Part shown: positions 1 through 5,120 of the stretch, piece by piece
How positions within the stretch are numbered: position 1 is the stretch's first letter
Layout: each line of letters opens with the position of its first letter
Assembly: GCA_030017355.1 (NCBI GenBank)
Contig: JASEIR010000143.1
Location: 1-5,572 of the forward strand
From: Actinomycetota bacterium
GTDB taxonomy: Bacteria; Actinomycetota; Aquicultoria; Aquicultorales; Aquicultoraceae
Direction: 5' to 3'
Length of the DNA: 5,572 nucleotides
The notes under the pieces: generated by a model
The model's input: the letters and a program-made list of their open reading frames with translations, nothing else
Databases searched by the model: none
What the model was told of the DNA's origin: nothing
Translations under genes and position numbers: made by a program

Positions 1-53
1 CGAGGAGATTGCCACGGCACTTTCAGTGCCTCGCAACAGGCTTTGGCAATCTC
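1..53. repeat. Palindromic interspersed repeat, cut by the left edge
   Basis: The first 36 bases align without gaps to 5404-5439 near the other end of the window, with 29 of 36 identities and the first 13 bases exact. It contains nested inverted repeats: GAGATTGCC (5-13) with GGCAATCTC (45-53), and inside it GGCAC (16-20) with GTGCC (26-30) around a 5-nt loop. The 5' end of the element (TGTCATTG in the 5396 copy) would lie just outside the window. It sits in the leader of adk; secY is the usual upstream neighbour but is not visible. The remaining leader (54-103) holds the adk ribosome binding site and no convincing promoter. Confidence 0.75.
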
Positions 54-103
54 AATGTTAGCGGATAGTAATTTAGAGGGACTTCGGAGAAAGGAGAAAA
101 AAA

Positions 104-751
104 GTGAACGTTATCTTACTAGGGCCTCCTGGAGCAGGTAAGGGTACCCAGGCAGAAGGAATTGTAAAAGAGTTTGGCTTAGTTCACATCTCGACAGGCG
201 ATATGCTGAGGGCAGCAGTTAAAGCTGGAACTGAGATGGGCCTTAAGGCGCAAGAATATATGACAAAAGGCGCTCTTGTTCCTGATGAGGTTGTCATCGG
301 CATTGTGCGCGATCGGATTGCAGAGCCAGATTGTGAAAAGGGATTTTTGCTAGACGGTTTTCCAAGAACTGTAAATCAGGCTATTGAGCTAGACAAAGTG
401 CTTGCCTCGATGGGTAAGAACATCGATGCAGTTGTAAATATTGTTGTTCCTGATGAAGAGCTACTGAATAGGTTGACTGGACGTCGTATATGCAAGACTT
501 GCCAGCGCCCGTATCATATAATGTTCAAGCCACCAAAGGTTGAGGGGATTTGTGAGTGTGGTGGTGAACTGTATCAAAGAGCTGATGATACGGTTGAGAC
601 GGTAAAAAATCGGCTAGATGTATATCACAGCCAGACAGCGCCGCTGATTGACTATTATAAGGAAAAAGGCGTTCTTATCGATATCGATGGAACTAAGACA
701 GTTGAGGGAGTTTTTGAGGACATTAGTAACTCTCTTAAGGCAAAGGTATAA
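104..751 (+). CDS. adk: Adenylate kinase, zinc-LID (long) type
   Basis: Cytoplasmic enzyme that interconverts ATP + AMP and 2 ADP. The 215-residue protein has the P-loop GPPGAGKGT at residues 7-15, the AMP-site segments STGDMLR (30-36) and DGFPRT (84-89), and an extended LID starting at GRRIC (126-130). The LID carries Cys130, Cys133, Cys150 and Cys152, so it is the metal-binding bacterial form. Spacing of the last pair is C-x-C, one residue shorter than the usual C-x2-C/D arrangement (for example Cys150/Asp153 in Bacillus subtilis). The length is normal for a long bacterial Adk. The start is GTG, chosen because AAGGAG at 91-96 lies 7 nt upstream and the protein begins exactly at the conserved MNVILLGPPG. 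The stop codon shares its last base with the ATG of a nine-codon mini-ORF leading to map. Confidence 0.97.
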   Translation: MNVILLGPPGAGKGTQAEGIVKEFGLVHISTGDMLRAAVKAGTEMGLKAQEYMTKGALVPDEVVIGIVRDRIAEPDCEKGFLLDGFPRTVNQAIELDKVLASMGKNIDAVVNIVVPDEELLNRLTGRRICKTCQRPYHIMFKPPKVEGICECGGELYQRADDTVETVKNRLDVYHSQTAPLIDYYKEKGVLIDIDGTKTVEGVFEDISNSLKAKV

Positions 752-780
752 TGGCTGATTCTCTCGAGGCGAGAGCATGA
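751..780 (+). other. Nine-codon mini-ORF bridging adk and map (MADSLEARA)
   Basis: An ATG at 751-753 overlaps the adk stop codon by one base (TAATG). The frame runs nine sense codons and ends in a TGA (778-780) that overlaps the map start codon (ATGA). It therefore fills the 25-nt gap exactly. A weak purine-rich stretch (AAAGG, 742-746) lies before the ATG. It may only serve to carry terminating ribosomes from adk to map, or be chance; the peptide resembles nothing I recognise. Confidence 0.25.
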
Positions 781-1523
781 TAATTCGCAAAAGTAGAGAT
801 GAGATAGCTACTATGCGCCAGGCAGGGCGCATAGTAGCGCAAACCTTGGAGCTCATTGAAAAAGAGATAAAACCAGGTGTTGAAACTATTATTTTGAATA
901 ATATTGCTGAAAGATTTATTCGCAAGTCGGGTTCAAGGCCGGCTTTTAAGGGATACAAGGGCTTCCCAGCTTCTATATGCACTTCACTAAACGAAGTGGT
1001 TGTTCATGGGATCCCAGGTTCTCAAAAGCTGAAAGATGGCGATATTATCAGCATTGATATCGGTGTTGAGCTTAAAGGTTATTATGCTGATGCCGCCGCA
1101 ACGTATCCTGTAGGGGAAATCTCAAAGGAAGCCCAACGGTTGATTGAGACAACTAGGTTGGCTCTTGAGAAAGGTATATCCAAGTGCATTGATGGTAATC
1201 ACTTGTACGATATATCCCATGCAATCCAAATTACTGCAGAATCAGCAGGCTATTCTGTTGTTAGGGAGTTTGTAGGTCACGGCATTGGCCGAGAGATGCA
1301 CGAGGATCCGCAGATACCGAATTTTGGTTTACCTGGGCGAGGCCCAGTGATTAAAGAGGGAATGGTTTTTGCTATAGAGCCCATGGTCAACATAGGAGGA
1401 TATAAGGTCAATATTCTGCCTGATCACTGGACTGTTGTTACTGCTGATGGGAGCTTATCAGCTCATTTTGAGCATACAGTGGCAGTTACTAAAGATGGGC
1501 CAGAGATATTGACGGTTCTGTAG
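777..1523 (+). CDS. map: Methionine aminopeptidase, type I
   Basis: Cytoplasmic metalloenzyme that removes the initiator methionine from nascent proteins when the second residue is small. The 248-residue protein covers the pita-bread fold from its first residues, with no N-terminal extension, so it is the short type Ia form. The five metal ligands are all present: Asp94 and Asp105 (in SIDIGVELKGYYAD), His168 (VGHGIG), Glu201 (AIEPM) and Glu232 (FEHT). The substrate-site histidines His77 (VVHGIP) and His175 also match, each two to three residues before the Escherichia coli numbering. The ATG start has only a weak ribosome binding site (GAGG, 766-769, spacing 7) and overlaps the stop of the preceding mini-ORF, so translational coupling to adk is plausible. 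A perfect 13-bp hairpin lies in codons 11-21. The -35 box of the infA promoter overlaps the stop codon. Confidence 0.97.
   Translation: MIIRKSRDEIATMRQAGRIVAQTLELIEKEIKPGVETIILNNIAERFIRKSGSRPAFKGYKGFPASICTSLNEVVVHGIPGSQKLKDGDIISIDIGVELKGYYADAAATYPVGEISKEAQRLIETTRLALEKGISKCIDGNHLYDISHAIQITAESAGYSVVREFVGHGIGREMHEDPQIPNFGLPGRGPVIKEGMVFAIEPMVNIGGYKVNILPDHWTVVTADGSLSAHFEHTVAVTKDGPEILTVL
807..838 (+). repeat. Perfect 13-bp inverted repeat inside the start of map
   Basis: GCTACTATGCGCC (807-819) and GGCGCATAGTAGC (826-838) are exact reverse complements around the 6-nt loop AGGCAG. In the mRNA this would form a long, uninterrupted stem beginning 30 nt after the map start codon. There is no T-run after it, so it is not an intrinsic terminator. 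It encodes the conserved ATMRQAGRIVA segment, so the symmetry depends on codon choice. Confidence 0.8.
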
Positions 1524-1549
1524 ACGCTTAATTTATATTTTGGTATAAT
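1521..1549 (+). promoter_or_regulatory. Candidate sigma-70/sigma-A promoter for infA and downstream genes
   Basis: A perfect -10 box TATAAT (1544-1549) is preceded by TGG (1541-1543), the extended -10 motif. Seventeen bases upstream is TAGACG (1521-1526), matching 4 of 6 bases of the TTGACA consensus. Transcription would begin near 1556, leaving a leader of about 30 nt before the infA GTG. The -35 box overlaps the map stop codon. This is the best promoter-like sequence in the window and suggests that infA and the ribosomal genes can be transcribed separately from adk-map. Confidence 0.65.
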
Positions 1550-1587
1550 GTAACTTTGTGATTCTAATCTGCGGGGGATTATAAGCG

Positions 1588-1809
1588 GTGCCTAAAAAAG
1601 AGGAAGCCATAGAGGTAGAGGGGACAGTTATAGAACCTTTACCAAATGCCATGTTTAGAGTTGAATTGGACAACGGCCATAAGGTTCTGGCTCATATATC
1701 AGGTAAAATGCGGATGCATTACATTCGTATCTTACCTGGTGATCGGGTTGTCGTGGAGCTTTCTCCATACGATTTAAGCAGGGGCCGCATTGTGTATAGA
1801 TTTAAGTAA
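1588..1809 (+). CDS. infA: Translation initiation factor IF-1
   Basis: IF1 binds the ribosomal A site on the 30S subunit during initiation, working with IF2 and IF3. The 73-residue protein is full length (E. coli has 72) and is a single OB-fold S1-like domain. Hallmarks are IEVEGTVIEPLPNAMFRVEL (8-27), the HISGKMR segment (37-43) and the C-terminal RILPGDRVVVELSPYDLSRGRIVYR. The wording of the last two is close to actinobacterial IF1. The GTG start is supported by GGGGGA at 1573-1578, 9 nt upstream, and by the conserved MPKKE N-terminus. It follows map by 64 nt that contain the candidate promoter. Unusually, 184 nt of repeat-rich sequence separate it from rpmJ, which normally follows closely. 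Confidence 0.97.
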   Translation: MPKKEEAIEVEGTVIEPLPNAMFRVELDNGHKVLAHISGKMRMHYIRILPGDRVVVELSPYDLSRGRIVYRFK

Positions 1810-1813
1810 AGCC

Positions 1814-1853
1814 GGTGAATAGGTGAGTCGGTGAGCAGGTGAATCGGTTAACG
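1814..1853. repeat. Octanucleotide tandem array, GGTGARNN
   Basis: Four consecutive 8-nt units read GGTGAATA, GGTGAGTC, GGTGAGCA and GGTGAATC, followed by a degenerate fifth unit GGTTAACG. The array starts five bases after the infA stop codon. It is non-coding as far as I can tell and forms the left part of the infA-rpmJ repeat island. Confidence 0.7.
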
Positions 1854-1914
1854 ACCACAGATCACAGACCACCGCAGGAAGAAAGTGACCGGAGACGGGA
1901 GACCGGCAAAAGAT
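1853..1914. repeat. Heptanucleotide tandem arrays (GACCACA and GACCGGA types)
   Basis: Two blocks of 7-nt units are visible. The first is GACCACA, GATCACA, GACCACC (1853-1873), continuing in phase into GCAGGAA. After a one-base slip the second is GACCGGA, GACGGGA, GACCGGC (1887-1907), followed by AAAAGAT. The end of the second block, GACCGGCAAAAGAT (1901-1914), recurs exactly at 5299-5312, and its first 11 bases recur again at 5556-5566. Confidence 0.7.
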
Positions 1915-1918
1915 TAGG

Positions 1919-1958
1919 TGTCATTGCGAAGAGTCCGAAGGATTCTGTGGCAATCTCA
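1919..1958. repeat. Palindromic interspersed repeat, internal copy
   Basis: It begins TGTCATTGCGA, as does the copy at 5396, and ends GGCAATCTCA, as does the element at the left edge. It folds as ATTGC (1923-1927) with GCAAT (1950-1954), and inside that GAGTCC (1931-1936) with GGATTC (1940-1945, one G-U pair) around a 3-nt loop. It lies 35 bases upstream of rpmJ, with nothing else recognisable between them except the rpmJ ribosome binding site. Confidence 0.7.
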
Positions 1959-1993
1959 AAATAGAATGGGAAATAGATAGGTTGGAGATAAAA

Positions 1994-2107
1994 ATGAAGG
2001 TTAGGCCGTCAGTAAAAAAGATTTGTGAGAAGTGCAAAATAATAAAAAGGCATGGCAGGGTTCTGGTAATTTGCGAAAACCCGCGCCACAAGCAGCGCCA
2101 AGGATAG
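1994..2107 (+). CDS. rpmJ: 50S ribosomal protein L36 (bL36), zinc-ribbon form
   Basis: The 37-residue protein begins MKVRPSVKKICEKCK and ends in PRHKQRQG, the standard length and layout of bL36. The zinc ligands are Cys11, Cys14, Cys27 and His32, so this is the zinc-binding rather than the zinc-free paralogue. It binds 23S rRNA in the large subunit. The ATG is supported by GGAG at 1984-1987, 6 nt upstream. It is followed after 32 nt by rpsM, as expected for this cluster. Its distance from infA is far larger than usual because of the repeat island. Confidence 0.96.
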   Translation: MKVRPSVKKICEKCKIIKRHGRVLVICENPRHKQRQG

Positions 2108-2122
2108 ATGTTTTATTAGCTT

Positions 2123-2130
2123 AAGGAGGT
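2123..2130 (+). promoter_or_regulatory. Strong ribosome binding site deciding the rpsM TTG start
   Basis: AAGGAGGT is a full anti-Shine-Dalgarno match, 9 nt before the TTG at 2140. No in-frame ATG or GTG lies near, and the TTG places the conserved MARIAGVDLPREKR at the N-terminus. Confidence 0.85.
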
Positions 2131-2139
2131 ACTGTAAAT

Positions 2140-2511
2140 TTGGCACGTATAGCCGGTGTTGATTTGCCCAGGGAGAAAAGGGTAGAGGTAGCTTTAACCT
2201 ATATTTACGGCATAGGTTTATCAAAATCACAAGAGATATTAAAAGCAACGGGTGTAAGTCCTGATACGCGGGTTCGCAATCTTACTGAAGAAGAAGTTGT
2301 AAAACTAAGGGATTACATTGATAAAAATATCAAAGTTGAAGGTGACCTTAGAAGAGAGGTGTCTCAAAACATCAAGCGTCTCATGGAGATTGGATGTTAT
2401 CGTGGGTTAAGACACCGTCGAGGTCTGCCAGTACGCGGACAGCGTACCCATACGAACGCTCGCACTAGAAAGGGTCCACGCAGGGCCGTAGGTGCAAAGC
2501 GTAAGAAATAA
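2140..2511 (+). CDS. rpsM: 30S ribosomal protein S13 (uS13)
   Basis: S13 sits in the head of the small subunit, contacting 16S rRNA, the P-site tRNA and the intersubunit bridges. The 123-residue protein is of normal length. It opens with MARIAGVDLPREKRVEVALTYI, has the helix-two-turns-helix region around YGIGLSKSQEIL, and ends in a basic tail with the conserved RGLRHRRGLPVRGQRTHTN motif followed by ARTRKGPRR. The start codon is TTG. It begins the alpha-operon block rpsM-rpsK-rpsD-rpoA-rplQ. The 148 nt between its stop codon and rpsK are unusually long; they hold a 13-nt tandem duplication and the rpsK ribosome binding site but no promoter I can defend. Confidence 0.97.
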   Translation: MARIAGVDLPREKRVEVALTYIYGIGLSKSQEILKATGVSPDTRVRNLTEEEVVKLRDYIDKNIKVEGDLRREVSQNIKRLMEIGCYRGLRHRRGLPVRGQRTHTNARTRKGPRRAVGAKRKK

Positions 2512-2622
2512 AATTTCGCCTATTAAGTTGCGCCTGTTAGAGCTTAAATGTTTTTGGTAGTGATTTTAGAGATATATGCAGTTGCGGCTGCTTAAGTATT
2601 TGATATTTGTGGAGAATTAGAA

Positions 2623-2648
2623 AGCAAAATTAAAGAGCAAGATTAAAG
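2623..2648 (+). repeat. 13-nt tandem duplication abutting the rpsK ribosome binding site
   Basis: AGCAAAATTAAAG (2623-2635) is followed directly by AGCAAGATTAAAG (2636-2648), with one mismatch. The end of the second copy supplies the AAAG of the rpsK Shine-Dalgarno sequence AAAGGAGG; the first copy ends in AAAGAGCA instead. Confidence 0.75.
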
Positions 2649-2652
2649 GAGG
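2645..2652 (+). promoter_or_regulatory. Strong ribosome binding site deciding the rpsK TTG start
   Basis: AAAGGAGG lies 7 nt before the TTG at 2660. The TTG gives the conserved basic N-terminus MAKKAKATRVKRRERK, and no upstream ATG or GTG fits the same frame and spacing. Confidence 0.85.
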
Positions 2653-2659
2653 TAGCTAT

Positions 2660-3055
2660 TTGGCTAAGAAAGCTAAAGCCACTAGAGTAAAGCGCAGAGA
2701 GCGGAAAAATGTTGTTCATGGCGCTGCTCATATCAGGAGTACATTTAACAATACAATAATTACAATTTCTGATCTGCAGGGCAACACTATAGCGTGGGAA
2801 AGTGCCGGGACTGCAGGTTTTAAAGGTTCACGTAAAAGCACACCGTTTGCAGCGCAAGTTGCAGCGGAAGCGGTAGCCAAAAAGGCTCAGGAACATGGGA
2901 TGAAAAGAGTGGATGTTTTTGTAAAAGGCCCAGGTGCAGGCCGCGAGACAGCCATAAGGACTTTGCAGGCTAATGGCCTAGAAGTTGTAGGAATAACCGA
3001 TGTTACACCTGTGCCACACAATGGTTGTCGTCCTAGGAAAAGGAGAAGGGTGTAA
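2660..3055 (+). CDS. rpsK: 30S ribosomal protein S11 (uS11)
   Basis: S11 lies on the platform of the small subunit beside the mRNA exit channel and the 3' end of 16S rRNA. The 131-residue protein has a lysine/arginine-rich N-terminus, the HIRSTFNNTIITISD core (24-38), GFKGSRKSTPFAAQ (53-66), VKGPGAGRETAIR (88-100) and the C-terminal PVPHNGCRPRKRRRV. The Asn121-Gly122 step matches the E. coli site known to convert to isoaspartate, so the same could occur here. The start is TTG with a strong ribosome binding site. Codons at the 3' end (AGG AAA AGG AGA AGG) also provide the ribosome binding site for rpsD, which begins three bases after the stop codon. Confidence 0.97.
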   Translation: MAKKAKATRVKRRERKNVVHGAAHIRSTFNNTIITISDLQGNTIAWESAGTAGFKGSRKSTPFAAQVAAEAVAKKAQEHGMKRVDVFVKGPGAGRETAIRTLQANGLEVVGITDVTPVPHNGCRPRKRRRV

Positions 3056-3058
3056 GAG

Positions 3059-3676
3059 ATGGCAAGATATACAGGACCTGTTTGCAAATTATGCAGAAGA
3101 GAAGCTCAAAAGCTTTTCCTTAAGGGCGATAAATGCCTAACTGATAAGTGTCCGGTTGAGAGAAGGCCTTATCCTCCAGGTGAGCACGGCCGCTCGCGCC
3201 GCAAAGAATCTGAATACTATATCCAGCTGCGCGAAAAGCAAAAAGCAAAGCGCATTTATGGTGTACTTGAGAGACAGTTTCGAAATTATTACGAATTAGC
3301 TGCAAAAAGAAAAGGTGTTACCGGCGAGAACCTGCTCCAGATTCTTGAAAGTCGCCTAGACAATACTATATACAGGATAGGTTTTGCCTCTTCGCGGGCA
3401 ATGGCAAGGCAGGATGTTCGCCATGGACACATAGCTGTTAATGGCAGAAGAGTAGACATACCTTCATTTCGTGTAAAACCGGGCGATATTATCACCGTCA
3501 TTGGTGATGTAGCTAGAATAAAAGAAGCAGCTGAGTCAGTAAATAAAGCTGCTGTTCCCTCATGGCTTGATGTGGATTATGAAAATCTAACCGCAAAAGT
3601 AGTCGGTGTCCCATCGCGCCAGGATATTGATGTGCCGGTTCAAGAGAAATTGATTGTCGAGCTTTACTCAAAGTAA
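3059..3676 (+). CDS. rpsD: 30S ribosomal protein S4 (uS4), four-cysteine form
   Basis: S4 is a primary 16S rRNA-binding protein that nucleates small-subunit assembly; in E. coli and Bacillus it also represses its own translation. The 205-residue protein has Cys9, Cys12, Cys26 and Cys31, the metal-binding N-terminal form seen in Thermus. The central helical region includes YYIQLREKQKAKRIYGVLERQFRNYY, and the S4 RNA-binding domain starts near ESRLDNTIYRIGFASSRAMARQ (97-118), with GHIAVNGRRVDIPSF and KPGD. The ATG follows the rpsK stop by three bases, with AAGGAG (3040-3045) and GAAGGG (3045-3050) inside rpsK as ribosome binding sites, so the two are probably coupled. No S4-binding pseudoknot of the known types was recognised. 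A hairpin follows before rpoA. Confidence 0.97.
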   Translation: MARYTGPVCKLCRREAQKLFLKGDKCLTDKCPVERRPYPPGEHGRSRRKESEYYIQLREKQKAKRIYGVLERQFRNYYELAAKRKGVTGENLLQILESRLDNTIYRIGFASSRAMARQDVRHGHIAVNGRRVDIPSFRVKPGDIITVIGDVARIKEAAESVNKAAVPSWLDVDYENLTAKVVGVPSRQDIDVPVQEKLIVELYSK

Positions 3677-3699
3677 TAATTTTGGTAATTAAAATCCCT

Positions 3700-3736
3700 G
3701 AGATTGGAGTATACCGGCTCTTTAACCCCCAATCTC
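3700..3736 (+). repeat. Inverted repeat in the rpsD-rpoA gap
   Basis: GAGATTGG (3700-3707) and CCAATCTC (3729-3736) are exact complements around a 21-nt loop. A near-copy of the left arm, CTGAGTTTGG (3736-3745 versus CTGAGATTGG 3698-3707, 9 of 10), follows at once, and its TTGG could pair with CCAA at 3729-3732 instead. No T-run follows, so this is not a typical terminator. It ends 14 nt before the rpoA ribosome binding site (AAGGAGG, 3751-3757). Confidence 0.5.
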
Positions 3737-3766
3737 TGAGTTTGGATTATAAGGAGGAGTATATTA

Positions 3767-4699
3767 ATGCTAGATATCCGCAAGCCGACTATCTCCGTGG
3801 AGGAGACGCATGATTCTTCGGCTCGTTTCAAGGTCGAGCCGCTAGAGAGAGGCTTCGGTTACACATTAGGTAATTCGCTAAGGCGTGTATTATTGTCATC
3901 TTTACCAGGTGCTGCTGTAACTTCGGTGAAGATTGAAAGAGTGCCGCATGAATTTACCACAATTCCAGGAGTCAAAGAGGATGTAGTTGATATCATTCTT
4001 AATATTAAGGAACTTGTTTTGAGATTGCATGGCGACGAGCCAGCAACAATGAGGATCTCGGCAAAAGGTCCAAAAGAAGTCACAGCTGCCGATATTGAGT
4101 ATCCAGCAGAGGTAGAAATTGTAAATCCAAACCTGCATATTGCAACTTTAAACGAAGATGGAGAGCTCGAGATGGAGATGACTGTAGAATCTGGCCGAGG
4201 CTACGTCTCCGCAGAGCGAAATAAGAGGCCGGCAGCGGCAATTGGGGTTATACCTGTTGATTCTCTGTTTAGCCCAATAAAGCAGGTAACTTATACTGTT
4301 GAGAACACGCGTGTTGGTCAAAGGACCGACTTTGATAGACTAATTCTTGATGTTACAACAAACGGTAGCATAACACCCTTTGAAGCTGTAAGTATTGGCG
4401 CAAAAATTATAAATGAGCATATGAGTTTGTTCATGGAGCAAGCAAGCGATTTTGCCGCTACTCCAGTTTTTGCATCCGATCCAAGTGAGCGAAACAGATC
4501 TCTCGATCTACCGATTGAGGATTTAGAGCTTTCAGTTCGCTCTTATAATTGCCTAAAACGCGAAGGGATTAATACTGTCCAGCAGCTAATCGAGCAAAAT
4601 GAGGGCGATCTTATGAAGATTAGGAACTTTGGCGCCAAGTCAATTGAAGAGGTAAAAGATAAGTTAGCACAGCTTGGGCTTTCGCTTAAATCTGGTTAA
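3767..4699 (+). CDS. rpoA: DNA-directed RNA polymerase subunit alpha
   Basis: Alpha dimerises to scaffold beta and beta' in RNA polymerase, and its C-terminal domain contacts upstream promoter DNA and activators. The 310-residue protein has the N-terminal assembly domain (about 1-230) with RGFGYTLGNSLRRVLLSSLPG (28-48) and the GRGYVSAERN motif, a linker near FASDPSERNRSLD, and a C-terminal domain (about 248-308). DNA-contact residues match E. coli with a constant offset of seven: Arg258, Asn261, Cys262, Gly289, Lys291 and Ser292. It stops soon after LGLSLKSG, lacking the short tail of the E. coli protein. The ATG has AAGGAGG (3751-3757) 9 nt upstream. A 90-nt gap with an inverted repeat separates it from rpsD; rplQ follows within 12 nt. 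Confidence 0.98.
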   Translation: MLDIRKPTISVEETHDSSARFKVEPLERGFGYTLGNSLRRVLLSSLPGAAVTSVKIERVPHEFTTIPGVKEDVVDIILNIKELVLRLHGDEPATMRISAKGPKEVTAADIEYPAEVEIVNPNLHIATLNEDGELEMEMTVESGRGYVSAERNKRPAAAIGVIPVDSLFSPIKQVTYTVENTRVGQRTDFDRLILDVTTNGSITPFEAVSIGAKIINEHMSLFMEQASDFAATPVFASDPSERNRSLDLPIEDLELSVRSYNCLKREGINTVQQLIEQNEGDLMKIRNFGAKSIEEVKDKLAQLGLSLKSG

Positions 4700-4700
4700 T

Positions 4701-4705
4701 AGGAG
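4701..4705 (+). promoter_or_regulatory. Ribosome binding site deciding the rplQ start
   Basis: AGGAG directly abuts an ATG at 4706 (spacing 0) but lies 6 nt before the in-frame ATG at 4712. The spacing and the family N-terminus MRHAKKGRK both favour 4712. Confidence 0.8.
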
Positions 4706-4711
4706 ATGGAA

Positions 4712-5062
4712 ATGAGGCACGCAAAGAAGGGCAGAAAAATTGGAACTAGTGCCAGCCATCGGAAAGCAATTCTAGAAGGATTGGCACGTCAGCTCATGAC
4801 ATATGAGAGGGTTCAAACTACAGAGGCCAAGGCAAAAGAGTTAAGGCCAATGGTTGAAAAGGTTATCACGCTTGGCAAAAAAGGGGACCTGCATTCACGC
4901 AGGCAGGCTCTAGCTATTCTGCGCGATAGGGACACCGTTCATAAGCTTTTTGCAGAAATCGGTCCTCGCTATGCTGAGCGCGATGGCGGTTATACGAGGA
5001 TATTAAAACTTGGCCCGCGCCAAGGAGATGCTGCTCCAATGGTACTAATTGAATTGGTTTAG
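4712..5062 (+). CDS. rplQ: 50S ribosomal protein L17 (bL17)
   Basis: L17 is a large-subunit protein near the exit tunnel. From the ATG at 4712 the product is 116 residues, close to the Bacillus length and shorter than E. coli (127), without a C-terminal extension. Hallmarks are MRHAKKGRKIGTSASHRKA at the N-terminus, the RVQTTEAKAKELRPMVEKVITLGKKG region, and the C-terminal GGYTRILKLGPRQGDAAPMVLIEL. A start at 4706 would add Met-Glu but leaves no spacing for the ribosome binding site. The gene begins 12 nt after the rpoA stop and closes the alpha operon. Two tandem hairpins follow; the truA or transporter genes often found next are not present within the remaining 510 nt. Confidence 0.96.
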   Translation: MRHAKKGRKIGTSASHRKAILEGLARQLMTYERVQTTEAKAKELRPMVEKVITLGKKGDLHSRRQALAILRDRDTVHKLFAEIGPRYAERDGGYTRILKLGPRQGDAAPMVLIELV

Positions 5063-5120
5063 CAAGGACTTATTATATTATAAACTCTTACCCTGCGTAT
5101 TAATCTAATATGTTTGTTTA

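Noticed and set aside
43..74. Promoter for adk using TTGGCA at 43-48
   Set aside because: The -35 match is good but the best downstream -10 (GATAGT or TAGTAA) is poor or wrongly spaced.
614..982. A 122-codon minus-strand open frame under adk-map
   Set aside because: It is antisense to two clearly real genes, has no recognisable domain, and part of its similarity to map comes from the perfect inverted repeat at 807-838. Other minus-strand frames under rpsM, rpsK, rpsD and rpoA were rejected likewise.
1509..1514. TTGACG as the -35 box of the infA promoter
   Set aside because: It is 29 nt from TATAAT, too far; TAGACG at 1521 has the correct 17-nt spacing.
1814..1958. CRISPR array
   Set aside because: Units are 7-8 nt with no spacers of uniform length, and no cas genes are present.
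2108..2139. S4-binding pseudoknot leader before rpsM, as in E. coli
   Set aside because: The gap is only 32 nt, too short for the known structure, and shows no suitable pairing beyond the ribosome binding site.
2512..2659. Promoter in the long rpsM-rpsK gap
   Set aside because: TTGGTA, TTGCGC and TTGCGG occur, but none has a credible -10 box at 16-18 nt.
4706..4711. ATG at 4706 as the start of rplQ
   Set aside because: The AGGAG ribosome binding site abuts it with no spacing, and L17 proteins begin MRH; the ATG at 4712 fits both.
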